This document shows positions 1-8,777 of a DNA stretch of 64,000 nt, in pieces (positions within the stretch are counted from its first letter, which is position 1; every line of letters starts with the position of its first letter). Source of the stretch: Scandinavium manionii (lineage in GTDB: Bacteria > Pseudomonadota > Gammaproteobacteria > Enterobacterales > Enterobacteriaceae); contig NZ_JALIGC010000029.1 of the NCBI RefSeq assembly GCF_024764775.1, positions 1 to 64,000 of the forward strand, read 5' to 3'. The notes under the pieces were generated by a model. It had not been told where the DNA came from and ran no database searches. It saw only the letters and a program-made list of their open reading frames with translations. The translations under genes were made by a program, and so were the position numbers.

Positions 1-71
1 AGAAGTGAAACGCCGTAGCGCCGATGGTAGTGTGGGGTCTCCCCATGCGAGAGTAGGGAACTGCCAGGCAT
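1..71 (+). rRNA. rrf: 5S ribosomal RNA, 3' part
   Basis: The first 71 bases match the 3' half of enterobacterial 5S rRNA as I remember it, ending in the conserved CTGCCAGGCAT that pairs with the 5' end of the molecule. The 5' part lies outside the window. It is the last gene of an rRNA operon; in E. coli the rrnA operon sits just upstream of mobB, and the same neighbour is seen here. Confidence 0.95.
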
Positions 72-83
72 CAAACAAGTAAG

Positions 84-112
84 AAACCCCGACCGAAAGG
101 CCGGGGTTTTTT
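84..112 (+). terminator. rRNA operon intrinsic terminator
   Basis: A hairpin with arms AACCCCGACC and GGCCGGGGTT (one A-C mismatch) and a GAAA loop is followed by a T run. It lies 13 bases after the 5S gene, as expected for an rrn operon end. Confidence 0.9.
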
Positions 113-192
113 GCGTTTATACGTCATTAATTCTCTCTATAATCTTTGCATTCGCAATCTTAATTCCGATTATCGCTCCTGCTTAACGGTTT

Positions 193-705
193 TCAGGCTT
201 TCTGTTGTCCGACCCATTGCTCAACAAAATCAGCTATCTGATTGATGTTATTGAGATCCAATAATGGGTAAGGTGCATCAATAGGTGTGTCACTGGCAAT
301 AGCGATTATGTATTCGTCGAGGGTCAGTTCTTCAATCGTGTGAGAAGTACCTTGTCGAAAGAGCATCATTTTCGCGACCGGCTCGTGTTTAAAACCTTCA
401 ACCAGCACCAGATCCAGCGTTGAGAGATCCATGCGGCTAACCAGATACTGCAGGTCAGGCTCTTCAGCTTCTGGCGTTTCCGTCATTAATGCCCAGCGCT
501 GTGCACTAGCAACCAGCGTTTGGGCGGCACCTGCTTTACGCAGTTCATAGCTGTCTTTCCCCGGCGTATCGACATCCATCCGATGATGAGTATGTTTGAT
601 AAGCCCCGGACGTAAACCGCGTGCACACAGTTCCGGGATCAACGCTTTTAGTAAGGTCGTTTTCCCCGTGCCGCTCCACGCGGCAATGGCCAGAATGGGT
701 GTCAT
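193..705 (-). CDS. mobB: molybdopterin-guanine dinucleotide biosynthesis adaptor MobB
   Basis: MobB is a small GTP-binding protein that helps MobA attach GMP to the molybdenum cofactor, giving the dinucleotide form used by enzymes such as the formate dehydrogenase encoded later in this window. The 170-residue product starts MTPILAIAAW and has a P-loop WSGTGKTTLL near residues 10-19 and a later ED-rich segment typical of the family. Its start overlaps the end of mobA by 4 bp, so the pair is translationally coupled as in E. coli. MobB is not essential in E. coli. No regulation is visible. Confidence 0.93.
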   Translation of the reverse strand: MTPILAIAAWSGTGKTTLLKALIPELCARGLRPGLIKHTHHRMDVDTPGKDSYELRKAGAAQTLVASAQRWALMTETPEAEEPDLQYLVSRMDLSTLDLVLVEGFKHEPVAKMMLFRQGTSHTIEELTLDEYIIAIASDTPIDAPYPLLDLNNINQIADFVEQWVGQQKA

Positions 706-1286
706 GATTTCTCCTGCATGCTTTGCAAATCGTCGAGTGTATTCACGTTGATAAATGCGTCTTTGATATCGCTAAAATCAACGCGATGGCCACCACACTG
801 CTGAAGAAAGACCATTACCCGGCGTTCTCCTGCCCCAAGATATTTTTCCAGGGCGGGGACCACGCTGCGGTGAATGAGAGAAACAGCGGGATGATCGCGT
901 TCGCCGTCATAGGCCCATATTACGGGTGCCTGGACTCTGAACTGTAAAAAACGGTCGGTCAAAAATTCTGGAATAAAAGGCGTATCGCACGGGCAAAAGA
1001 GAAACCACTCGCCCGGTAATTGCTGCATTGCAGAGAGCATTCCGGCAAGAGGACCAGGGTAATCCGGTAATGTATCCTCTACGACGGCATAACCATGGGA
1101 ACGGTATATATTCAGTGAACGGTTAGCGCTGACGACCAGCGTTTCCGTTTGCACAGAAAGCGTGGCGGCGACGTGTTGCCATAGCGGAATTCCGTTAAGC
1201 TCCTGTAATCCTTTATCGATGCCACCCATTCGGCTTGCCTTCCCACCCGCCAGTACGACGCCAGTTATCCCCTGATGCTGATTCAC
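702..1286 (-). CDS. mobA: molybdenum cofactor guanylyltransferase MobA
   Basis: MobA transfers GMP from GTP to molybdopterin to make the bis-MGD cofactor in the cytoplasm. The 194-residue protein carries the nucleotidyltransferase signature VLAGGKASRMGG near the N terminus and the later motifs PGPLAGML and FCPCDTPF, all seen in E. coli MobA. The start is a GTG at 1286, preceded by GAGG at a suitable distance; it gives an N terminus that aligns with the E. coli protein. It is the first gene of the mobAB pair and is divergent from yihD. Confidence 0.93.
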   Translation of the reverse strand: MNQHQGITGVVLAGGKASRMGGIDKGLQELNGIPLWQHVAATLSVQTETLVVSANRSLNIYRSHGYAVVEDTLPDYPGPLAGMLSAMQQLPGEWFLFCPCDTPFIPEFLTDRFLQFRVQAPVIWAYDGERDHPAVSLIHRSVVPALEKYLGAGERRVMVFLQQCGGHRVDFSDIKDAFINVNTLDDLQSMQEKS

Positions 1287-1355
1287 GAATATCGCCTCTT
1301 TTATTGTGGGTTTGACCCTGCTAACGTGTGACTGTTAAGCGTAAGGAGCAAATAA

Positions 1356-1625
1356 ATGAAATGTAAACGTCTGAACGAAGTGATTGAGCTTCTCCAGCCA
1401 GCCTGGCAAAAAGAGCCTGAGCTGAATCTGATGCAATTCTTACAGAAACTGGCGAAGGAGTCAGGTTTTGACGGTGAGCTGACGGATCTTTCAGATGATA
1501 TTCTGATTTATCATCTGAAAATGCGCGACTCCGCGAAAGATGCCGCTATCCCGGGCATTAAGAAAGATTATGAAGAAGATTTTAAAACCGCACTGCTCCG
1601 CGCTCGCGGCGTAATTAAAGAGTAA
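1356..1625 (+). CDS. yihD: DUF1040 family protein YihD
   Basis: An 89-residue acidic, mostly helical cytoplasmic protein identified as YihD by sequence and by its place between mobA and srkA. There is no signal peptide or membrane segment. A good ribosome site, AAGGAG, lies about 8 bases before the ATG. Its function is not known; the ending, with charged residues KKDYEEDFKTALLRARG, is typical of the family. It could be transcribed together with srkA-dsbA, which start 76 bp later. Confidence 0.9.
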   Translation: MKCKRLNEVIELLQPAWQKEPELNLMQFLQKLAKESGFDGELTDLSDDILIYHLKMRDSAKDAAIPGIKKDYEEDFKTALLRARGVIKE

Positions 1626-1701
1626 AAGCTTGTAAGAGGGGCGACCGAAAAGGCTGTGAAATGATATCCTGAATTATTCGCAGTAATTTCCGGATAATCG
1701 G

Positions 1702-2688
1702 ATGAACGATAAGGCTTTTACTTTCCAGACTCTACACCCGGATACCATCGTTGATGCACTTTTTGATCAGGGTATTCGGGTGGATTCAGGTTTGACTCCA
1801 CTCAACAGCTACGAGAACCGCGTCTGGCAATTTCAGGATGAAGACCGACGTCGCTTCGTCGTGAAATTCTATCGTCCACAGCGCTGGTCCGCAGACCAAA
1901 TCCGTGAAGAGCACCAGTTCGCGCAGGACTTACAGGCCGATGATGTGCCTGTTGCGGCACCGATTGAATTTGCGGGTGAAACGCTTCTGAACCAACAGGG
2001 GTTTTCCTTTGCAGTTTTCCCAAGCGTCGGGGGACGTCAGTTTGAACCTGATAACCTCGACCAGATGGAATGGGTTGGCCGCTCATTGGGACGCCTTCAT
2101 CAGACCGGTCGCAAGAAGCTGTTTACCGCGCGCCCGGACATAGGGCTACAGGAATATTTACTGGAACCCCGCCAGATTTTTGAAACTACGCCGCTGGTTC
2201 CATCTTCGCTGAAAGCTGATTTCCTCGCTGCCACAGACAAACTGATTGATGCCGTCATGCAGCAATGGCACACCCGTTTTACATCTCTGAGACTTCATGG
2301 CGATTGCCATGCCGGTAACATTCTCTGGCGCGATGGGCCGATGTTTGTCGATCTTGATGATGCCCGAAATGGACCAGCCGTTCAGGACTTGTGGATGCTG
2401 TTGCACGGTGATCGTGCTGAACGTTTGATGCAGCTTGATATCATTCTTGAAGCCTATGAAGAGTTCAGCACGTTCGATACTGCTGAGCTTTCCTTTATTG
2501 AACCGCTACGCGCGATGCGTATGGTTTACTACCTGGCGTGGTTAATCCGCCGCTGGGGTGATCCCGCCTTTCCTGTTAATTTCCCCTGGCTTGCCGAGGA
2601 AGATAACTGGCGCAGGCAAACCCAAATGTTCCTGGAACAAGTCAGAGTTCTCCAGGAGCCACCATTACAATTAACGCCAATGTATTAA
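1702..2688 (+). CDS. srkA: stress response kinase SrkA (YihE/RdoA)
   Basis: A 328-residue Ser/Thr protein kinase of the aminoglycoside phosphotransferase fold. The catalytic loop LHGDCHAGNILW (Asp in HGD, Asn in GN) and the metal-binding FVDLDDARNG are plain, around residues 200-225. In E. coli the protein counters stress-induced death and is transcribed with dsbA under CpxR control. Here dsbA begins only 26 bp downstream, so the same coupling is likely. The length is the same as in E. coli, and the ending QEPPLQLTPMY is identical. I see no certain CpxR box. Confidence 0.94.
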   Translation: MNDKAFTFQTLHPDTIVDALFDQGIRVDSGLTPLNSYENRVWQFQDEDRRRFVVKFYRPQRWSADQIREEHQFAQDLQADDVPVAAPIEFAGETLLNQQGFSFAVFPSVGGRQFEPDNLDQMEWVGRSLGRLHQTGRKKLFTARPDIGLQEYLLEPRQIFETTPLVPSSLKADFLAATDKLIDAVMQQWHTRFTSLRLHGDCHAGNILWRDGPMFVDLDDARNGPAVQDLWMLLHGDRAERLMQLDIILEAYEEFSTFDTAELSFIEPLRAMRMVYYLAWLIRRWGDPAFPVNFPWLAEEDNWRRQTQMFLEQVRVLQEPPLQLTPMY

Positions 2689-2714
2689 CAGACATTTTCA
2701 GGAGAGAGTTAACA

Positions 2715-3338
2715 ATGAAAAAGATTTTTCTGGCGCTGGCAGGCATGGTTCTCGCATTCAGCGCCGCCGCTGCGCAAATCACCGATGGTAAACAGTACAC
2801 CACGCTGGAGAAACCTGTAGCCGGTGAACCACAGGTTCTGGAGTTCTTCTCATTTTATTGCCCGCACTGCTATGAGTTTGAGCAGGTGCTTCACGTCTCC
2901 GATGCCGTGAAGAAGAAACTGCCTGAAGGCACAAAAATGACCAAGTACCACGTTGAGTTCCTGGGCCCACTGGGCAAAGAGCTGACTCAGGCGTGGGCAG
3001 TCGCTATGGCGCTGGGTGTGGAAGATAAGATCACCTCCCCAATGTTTGAAGCCGTGCAGAAAACCCAGACCGTACAAACTGTTGCTGACATCCGTCAGGT
3101 CTTCGTAGATGCAGGCATTAAAGGCGAAGATTATGACGCAGCCTGGAACAGCTTCGTGGTGAAATCCATCGTTGCTCAGGAACAAAAAGCCGCTGCCGAT
3201 CTGCAGCTGCAGGGCGTTCCGGCGATGTACGTCAACGGTAAATACCAGCTGAACCCGCAGGGTATGGATACCAGCAACATGGATGTCTTCGTGCAGCAAT
3301 ATGCCGATACCGTGAAGCAACTGGTTGAGAAGAAATAA
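2715..3338 (+). CDS. dsbA: periplasmic thiol:disulfide oxidoreductase DsbA
   Basis: DsbA introduces disulfide bonds into proteins arriving in the periplasm and is reoxidised by DsbB. The 207-residue precursor has a Sec signal peptide, MKKIFLALAGMVLAFSAAAA, cleaved before QITDGKQY. The thioredoxin fold carries the active site CPHC within FYCPHCYEF and the cis-proline loop GVPAMYVNG. GAGAG precedes the ATG. It follows srkA closely and ends at a strong hairpin. Confidence 0.97.
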   Translation: MKKIFLALAGMVLAFSAAAAQITDGKQYTTLEKPVAGEPQVLEFFSFYCPHCYEFEQVLHVSDAVKKKLPEGTKMTKYHVEFLGPLGKELTQAWAVAMALGVEDKITSPMFEAVQKTQTVQTVADIRQVFVDAGIKGEDYDAAWNSFVVKSIVAQEQKAAADLQLQGVPAMYVNGKYQLNPQGMDTSNMDVFVQQYADTVKQLVEKK

Positions 3339-3372
3339 AAAAAACGCCGGTCACTGACCGGCGTTATTGTTT
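3336..3372. terminator. bidirectional terminator between dsbA and yihG
   Basis: A perfect 10-bp stem (AACGCCGGTC with GACCGGCGTT, loop ACT) lies at 3343-3365. On the minus strand it is followed by a run of eight Ts (the A run at 3337-3344), so it is strongest for yihG; the T-rich ATTGTTTCT on the plus side is weaker for dsbA. The genes converge here. Confidence 0.85.
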
Positions 3373-3409
3373 CTGTGCCCAGAAATATCAGAAGGCTAAT
3401 GACGTAAAT

Positions 3410-4318
3410 TCATTTCACACTTGCCGCCGCTTTCATCTCTTCGATTCGCGCATCTTTTTCCGTCCACAAGGTATTCAGCCAACGCTGAAAGCCGCGCTTA
3501 AAGTTCTTATCGTTCACGTAATCGCCATGCAGCTCTTGCGCGACAGGCACCAGATCTACATGTACGACAATGCGGGTTAACTTCCCGCTCAGCATATCGA
3601 AAAAGGGCGTACGATCGTTTTCTGGATAGCACAGTGTGACGTTCATCAGCTTATCGAACTGGCTTCCCAACACGTTCAGCGCCATCGCGATCCCTGCAGC
3701 CTTTGGCGGAAGCAGGTGCTTATAAGGCGAGCGCGTTTCAATGCGCTTTTCTTCCGTAAATCGAGAGCCTTCGACAAAATTCACAATGGTGGTGGGATGA
3801 GTGCGGAATTTCTCGCATGAACGCCGCGTGGTTTCCACATCTTTCCCACGACGTTCCGGATGGCGAATCAAATACCCCCTGGAGTAGCGGCGCATAAAGG
3901 GCATATCCAGCGCCCAACAGGCCAGACCGATAAACGGGACCCAGGCCAGCTGCTGCTTTAAAAAGTATTTATTCATCGGGATATGCTTGCGGAATAAAAC
4001 GCACAGCACAACGATATCTGCCCAGCTGTGGTGATTGCAGATAAGCAGATACCAGTTCTTCTTATCCAGCCCTTCAAGGCCTTCGACATCCCACTTTAGC
4101 CACGGATTCAGATGAAGTAATAACGCAAGGCCAGAACACCAGCAGTACATCATCAGGTTGCAAAACGCCGAGACGGAACGCCATACCACGGGAAAGGGAA
4201 GCACCAGTTTGATAATGCCCGCCAGGATGATTGGCACGGAGCACGAAATGGTCACGATAATGGTAAGGGCGATACTCAGCAAAAGCGTCATCGCAGCGAG
4301 TAATCTCGACATAATCAA
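3410..4318 (-). CDS. yihG: inner-membrane acyltransferase YihG
   Basis: A member of the PlsC-type 1-acylglycerol-3-phosphate acyltransferase family; in E. coli YihG is a second, non-essential lysophosphatidic acid acyltransferase. The 302-residue protein has an N-terminal hydrophobic stretch (about residues 5-45), the catalytic HX4D motif in NHHSWADI, and the glycerophosphate-binding FVEGSRF motif. The ATG at 4318 gives MIMSRLL; the second ATG, two codons on, is equally possible. It converges on dsbA and is divergent from polA. The gene yihF, which lies between dsbA and yihG in E. coli, is absent. Confidence 0.9.
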   Translation of the reverse strand: MIMSRLLAAMTLLLSIALTIIVTISCSVPIILAGIIKLVLPFPVVWRSVSAFCNLMMYCWCSGLALLLHLNPWLKWDVEGLEGLDKKNWYLLICNHHSWADIVVLCVLFRKHIPMNKYFLKQQLAWVPFIGLACWALDMPFMRRYSRGYLIRHPERRGKDVETTRRSCEKFRTHPTTIVNFVEGSRFTEEKRIETRSPYKHLLPPKAAGIAMALNVLGSQFDKLMNVTLCYPENDRTPFFDMLSGKLTRIVVHVDLVPVAQELHGDYVNDKNFKRGFQRWLNTLWTEKDARIEEMKAAASVK

Positions 4319-4708
4319 TTTATTCAGATAGTTAATTGTATAAAGTACGGCTTAGACAGGCACAAGAGGCTGATTTTACCAGAAATCACCCCTGAAGACG
4401 GGTCCTGGTAGAACAGAAAAATATCGAATAGTTATATCCACACGGCGCAAATTGTCACCAATAGTGGGTTAAATGACATAAATCCAAGTTAACACAATGA
4501 AAAATATAATAATTATTGTTACATGGAATCACGTCTGACCAGGATTTATTCGATGGAATAAATTTATACACAAACTTATCCACAGAACAAGGTTGCGAGC
4601 GATCCCGAGGATCTACAAAACTTTTAGCGCAATAACGGCGAAAAACTCATGTTTTAGCTCTGTCTGTGGCATCCTTTACCCTTAATCAGATAAACAGGCA
4701 CGGAAATT
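4319..4708. promoter_or_regulatory. yihG-polA intergenic region with a consensus DnaA box
   Basis: This 390-bp divergent region has no gene. It is A/T rich (notably 4485-4570). At 4576-4584 it holds TTATCCACA on the plus strand, an exact match to the consensus DnaA box. DnaA has been reported to stimulate polA expression in E. coli, so a regulatory role is plausible. I cannot fix the polA promoter with confidence. Confidence 0.6.
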
Positions 4709-7501
4709 ATGGTTCAGATCCAAGAAAACCCTCTCATCCTGGTTGATGGCTCCTCTTATCTCTACCGCGCATATCACGCGTTTCCTCCGCTGACGAACAG
4801 CGCAGGTGAACCGACGGGCGCCATGTACGGCGTACTGAATATGCTGCGCAGCCTGATCATGCAGTATCAACCAACGCATGCGGCGGTTGTCTTTGATGCC
4901 AAGGGCAAAACTTTCCGTGACGAACTGTTCGAACATTACAAATCTCATCGTCCACCGATGCCTGATGATCTTCGTGCGCAGATTGAACCGCTGCACGCGA
5001 TGGTCAAGGCGATGGGCCTGCCGTTGCTGGCGGTCTCAGGCGTTGAGGCTGATGACGTGATTGGCACCCTGGCGCGTGAAGCCGAAAAAGCGGGCCGTCC
5101 GGTGCTGATCAGCACCGGTGATAAAGACATGGCCCAGTTGGTCACGCCTGAGATAACGCTCATCAATACCATGACGAATACCGTGCTTGGCCCGGAAGAA
5201 GTGGTTACCAAATATGGCGTGCCGCCAGAGCTGATTATCGATTTCCTCGCCCTGATGGGTGACTCCTCGGATAACATTCCAGGTGTTCCAGGCGTGGGTG
5301 AGAAAACGGCACAGGCGCTGCTACAAGGGTTGGGCGGTCTGGATAAGCTGTATGCTGAGCCGGAGAAAATCGCCGGGCTCACCTTCCGTGGCGCGAAAAC
5401 AATGGCCGCGAAGCTCGAGCAGAATAAAGAGATGGCCTATCTCTCCTACAAGCTTGCGACCATCAAAACCGACGTTGAGCTGGAATTAACCTGTGATCAG
5501 CTTGAGGTTCAGGAGCCAGCTGCTGATGAACTGCTCAGTATGTTTAAGCAGTATGAATTCAAGCGCTGGATTACGGACATTGAAGCCGGGAAATGGATGC
5601 AGGCCAAAGGCGGAAAACCATCAGCAAAACCGCTGGCTGCAGCCGCCGCTGCGGTGGAAGAAGAGCCTGAAGAGCCAGCAACCGCGCTGTCTTCGGAAAA
5701 CTACGTCACTATTCTCGATGAAGCAACGCTCACACAGTGGATTGAAAAACTGAAGAAAGCGCCAGTCCTTGCGTTCGATACTGAAACCGACAGCCTCGAC
5801 AACGTCTCCGCTAATATGGTTGGTTTGTCGTTTGCCGCTGAGCCGGGCGAAGCTGCCTACGTTCCGGTAGCACATGATTATATCGATGCGCCGGAGCAAC
5901 TCTCACTCGAGCGCGTGCTGGAGTTGATGAAACCGCTACTGGAAGATGATAAGAGCCTGAAAGTCGGCCAGAACCTGAAATACGATCGCGGCATCCTGGC
6001 GAACTACGGAATTGAGCTACGTGGTATTGCGTTCGATACCATGCTGGAGTCCTACACGCTCGACAGCGTGGCCGGTCGCCATGACATGGACAGCCTCTCT
6101 GATCGGTGGTTAAAACACAAAACCATCACTTTCGAAGAAATTGCAGGTAAGGGGAAAAATCAGCTCACCTTTAATCAGATTGCCCTTGAAGAAGCGGGTC
6201 GTTATGCGGCAGAAGACGCCGACGTCACGCTGCAGTTGCATCTGAAAATGTGGCCAAAACTGCAAAAGCAGGAAGGCCCACTGAATGTTTTCCAGAATAT
6301 CGAAATGCCGTTAGTGCCTGTCCTTTCTCGTGTTGAACGTAATGGGGTCAACATCGACCCGGACGTGCTGCACAACCATTCAGCGGAGCTTGCGACGCGT
6401 CTGATTGAGCTTGAGCAAAAAGCCCACGAGATTGCGGGGGAGGCATTTAATCTGTCCTCACCAAAACAGCTGCAGACTATTCTGTTTGAAAAGCAGGGTA
6501 TTAAGCCGCTGAAGAAAACCCCAGGTGGCGCGCCGTCCACCTCTGAAGAAGTGCTGGAAGAGCTGGCGCTGGATTACCCGCTGCCGAAAGTTATCCTCGA
6601 ATATCGTGGGCTGGCGAAGCTGAAATCGACCTACACCGACAAGCTGCCGCTGATGATCAATGCGAAAACGGGCCGCGTACACACTTCCTATCACCAAGCG
6701 GTTGCGGCGACGGGACGTTTGTCTTCTACAGAGCCGAACCTGCAAAACATCCCGGTGCGTAATGAAGAAGGGCGTCGTATTCGTCAGGCGTTTGTCGCAC
6801 CAGAGGATTATCTGATTGTTTCCGCGGACTACTCGCAAATTGAGCTGCGCATCATGGCTCACCTCTCCCGCGATAAAGGCCTGCTAACGGCTTTTGCCGA
6901 AGGCAAAGATATTCACCGTGCTACCGCAGCGGAAGTTTTTGGTCTGCCGTTAGATAGCGTCAGTAACGAACAGCGTCGTAGCGCGAAGGCGATCAACTTC
7001 GGCCTGATTTATGGTATGAGTGCGTTCGGTCTTTCCCGTCAGCTGAATATTCCGCGCAAAGAGTCCCAGAAGTACATGGATCTCTACTTTGAGCGCTATC
7101 CTGGCGTGCGTGAATATATGGAACGCACGCGCGAGCAGGCCAAAGAACAGGGTTATGTTGAAACGCTGGAAGGGCGTCGTCTGTATCTGCCGGACATCAA
7201 ATCCAGCAATGCGGCCCGTCGGGCAGGCGCTGAGCGTGCGGCGATTAACGCCCCGATGCAGGGCACGGCGGCAGATATCATCAAACGTGCCATGATTGCG
7301 GTCGATGCCTGGTTGCTGAAAGAGCAGCCGCGCGTGCGAATGATCATGCAGGTGCACGATGAACTGGTGTTCGAAGTGCATAAAGACGATCTCGATGCGG
7401 TCACGAAGAAAGTCCATGAGCTGATGGAAAACAGCACGACGCTCGATGTTCCATTGCTGGTGGAAGTGGGCAGCGGCGTTAACTGGGATCTGGCGCACTA
7501 A
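4709..7501 (+). CDS. polA: DNA polymerase I
   Basis: Repair and Okazaki-fragment polymerase with three activities. The 930-residue protein (928 in E. coli) has an N-terminal 5'-3' exonuclease domain to about residue 320, including GVEADDVIGT and the helix-hairpin-helix region GVPGVGEKTAQALL. A proofreading 3'-5' exonuclease domain follows, with the metal-binding FDTETDSLD near residue 355. The polymerase domain has motif A SADYSQIELRI, the O helix KAINFGLIYGMS and motif C QVHDELVFE. An Ala/Glu-rich linker near residues 310-330 joins the first two domains. All catalytic acidic residues are present, so the enzyme looks intact. Confidence 0.98.
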   Translation: MVQIQENPLILVDGSSYLYRAYHAFPPLTNSAGEPTGAMYGVLNMLRSLIMQYQPTHAAVVFDAKGKTFRDELFEHYKSHRPPMPDDLRAQIEPLHAMVKAMGLPLLAVSGVEADDVIGTLAREAEKAGRPVLISTGDKDMAQLVTPEITLINTMTNTVLGPEEVVTKYGVPPELIIDFLALMGDSSDNIPGVPGVGEKTAQALLQGLGGLDKLYAEPEKIAGLTFRGAKTMAAKLEQNKEMAYLSYKLATIKTDVELELTCDQLEVQEPAADELLSMFKQYEFKRWITDIEAGKWMQAKGGKPSAKPLAAAAAAVEEEPEEPATALSSENYVTILDEATLTQWIEKLKKAPVLAFDTETDSLDNVSANMVGLSFAAEPGEAAYVPVAHDYIDAPEQLSLERVLELMKPLLEDDKSLKVGQNLKYDRGILANYGIELRGIAFDTMLESYTLDSVAGRHDMDSLSDRWLKHKTITFEEIAGKGKNQLTFNQIALEEAGRYAAEDADVTLQLHLKMWPKLQKQEGPLNVFQNIEMPLVPVLSRVERNGVNIDPDVLHNHSAELATRLIELEQKAHEIAGEAFNLSSPKQLQTILFEKQGIKPLKKTPGGAPSTSEEVLEELALDYPLPKVILEYRGLAKLKSTYTDKLPLMINAKTGRVHTSYHQAVAATGRLSSTEPNLQNIPVRNEEGRRIRQAFVAPEDYLIVSADYSQIELRIMAHLSRDKGLLTAFAEGKDIHRATAAEVFGLPLDSVSNEQRRSAKAINFGLIYGMSAFGLSRQLNIPRKESQKYMDLYFERYPGVREYMERTREQAKEQGYVETLEGRRLYLPDIKSSNAARRAGAERAAINAPMQGTAADIIKRAMIAVDAWLLKEQPRVRMIMQVHDELVFEVHKDDLDAVTKKVHELMENSTTLDVPLLVEVGSGVNWDLAH

Positions 7502-7545
7502 GCGTCTGCCTCAGGCTGAATATTCGCCAAAATACGTGTTTTAAG

Positions 7546-7570
7546 CCCGGTGATTTCGTCGGGACTTTTT
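7546..7570 (+). terminator. probable polA terminator
   Basis: A 7-bp stem with two G-U pairs (CCCGGTG with CGTCGGG, loop ATTT) is followed by ACTTTTT, 45 bases after the polA stop codon and before the Spot 42 promoter. Confidence 0.6.
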
Positions 7571-7599
7571 GTAAGTAAGCAACATAACTTATAGCGTTT

Positions 7600-7685
7600 T
7601 GTGATGATCATTGGAATTCGCTATGTAAGAAGTGAAAAAAAACTACAAAAAGTGCTTTCTGGGCTCATGAAAAAAGAGTAGAGTT
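7600..7685 (+). promoter_or_regulatory. Spot 42 promoter region with CRP half-site
   Basis: TGTGA at 7600-7604 is a good CRP half-site; the opposite half TTGGA is poor. A -10-like TAGAGT lies at 7679-7684, about 8 bases before the first base of Spot 42. In E. coli cAMP-CRP represses spf, and the position agrees with that. The -35 element is weak by eye. Confidence 0.5.
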
Positions 7686-7691
7686 ATTCGC

Positions 7692-7799
7692 GTAGGGTAC
7701 AGAGGTAAGATGTTCTATCTTTCAGACCTTTTACTTCACGTAATCGGATTTGGCTGAATATTTAGCCGCCCCAGTCAGTAATGACTGGGGCGTTTTTTA
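7692..7799 (+). ncRNA. spf: Spot 42 small regulatory RNA
   Basis: The sequence from GTAGGGTACAGAGG to the terminal T run is nearly identical to E. coli Spot 42 and lies in the same place between polA and engB. The RNA pairs with mRNAs of sugar uptake and central metabolism genes with the help of Hfq, reinforcing catabolite repression. It ends in the intrinsic terminator GCCCCAGTCA-GTAA-TGACTGGGGC followed by TTTTTT. Compared with the E. coli sequence I recall, one T of a short T run is missing near 7770. Confidence 0.96.
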
Positions 7800-7864
7800 T
7801 TGCGCGAAAGAAAACAAAAAGCGCGGAGAGTGCCGCGCTTATCTGGGTAATTCGCCGGTCAGAA

Positions 7865-8506
7865 TTATTCCCCGCCGGTCTCTTCCTCTTGCTCTTCCTG
7901 AGGCGCAATTTCGCTGTACCAGGTATCGAGTTTCTTACGCAATAAATCTACGCCAATTTTCTTCAGTGAAGAAAACGCTTCTACCTGAATATCGCCATTA
8001 AAGGCCTGCACGGCTTCGCGCACCATATTCAGCTGCGCTTTACGCGCGCCGCTTGCCAGTTTGTCGGCTTTGGTCAGCAGCACCAACACTTCAATATTGC
8101 TGTCGACGGCCCATTCGATCATCTGCTTATCAAGGTCTTTCAGCGGATGGCGAATATCCATCAGTACGACTAACCCTTTCAGGCACAAGCGTTTTTCCAG
8201 GTACTCACCCAGCGCTCGCTGCCATTTAAGCTTCATCTCTTCCGGTACTTCGGCGTAGCCGTAACCCGGTAAGTCGACAACGCGTTTGCCTTCAGTGACT
8301 TCAAACAGGTTGATGAGCTGCGTACGGCCCGGTGTTTTGGACGTACGTGCCAGGCTTTTCTGGTTGGTCAGGGTATTCAGTGCGCTCGATTTACCTGCAT
8401 TGGAGCGACCGGCAAATGCCACTTCAATACCGGTATCGGATGGCAAGTGGCGAATATCAGGCGCACTGAGAACAAAATGCGTCTGTTGATAGTTCAGGTT
8501 AGTCAA
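7865..8506 (-). CDS. engB: ribosome biogenesis GTP-binding protein EngB (YihA/YsxC)
   Basis: An essential GTPase needed for large ribosomal subunit assembly. The 213-residue product starts at a TTG codon (8504-8506) read as Met, giving MTNLNYQQTHFV, the E. coli N terminus. GGAG lies 8 bases upstream of this TTG. Longer reading from an ATG at 8626 would add 40 residues without family support. Motifs are G1 GRSNAGKSS, G3 DLPGYGYAEV and G4 TKAD. The tail is acidic (EEQEEETGGE). It faces spf and is divergent from csrC. Confidence 0.95.
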   Translation of the reverse strand: MTNLNYQQTHFVLSAPDIRHLPSDTGIEVAFAGRSNAGKSSALNTLTNQKSLARTSKTPGRTQLINLFEVTEGKRVVDLPGYGYAEVPEEMKLKWQRALGEYLEKRLCLKGLVVLMDIRHPLKDLDKQMIEWAVDSNIEVLVLLTKADKLASGARKAQLNMVREAVQAFNGDIQVEAFSSLKKIGVDLLRKKLDTWYSEIAPQEEQEEETGGE

Positions 8507-8742
8507 AGGGTCGTCTCCATAAAATCGGGCTATGGCGGGGAGTATACCTGAACAATGGCAAAAGGCGGTGTTTGTCGAATAGGGGGGTGTAAGCATTTCC
8601 CCTTCTCTTTGTAGGACATTCACCATTATTACTATGCGAACTTTCAGAGAAGTCGTAGGGGCTATTTTTATCGATCATAATTAAATCAATTGGTTAGATT
8701 TTAGTATTATTCCGAAATGACATTTTTAGGCCAGATACCCCC

Positions 8743-8770
8743 TTGAGTGTTAAGGATAAAACGGTAAAGT
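8743..8770 (+). promoter_or_regulatory. predicted csrC promoter
   Basis: TTGAGT (8743-8748) and TAAAGT (8765-8770) are separated by 16 bp and end 7 bases before the predicted 5' end of CsrC. In E. coli the promoter depends on the BarA-UvrY system; a TGTAAG half-site at 8588-8593 might belong to a UvrY site, but I see no convincing second half. Confidence 0.6.
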
Positions 8771-8777
8771 ACACCTC

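Noticed and set aside
8507..8626. 40-residue N-terminal extension of EngB
   Set aside because: The TTG at 8506 has GGAG at good spacing and gives the known N terminus; the added residues resemble nothing and are Cys/Pro-rich.
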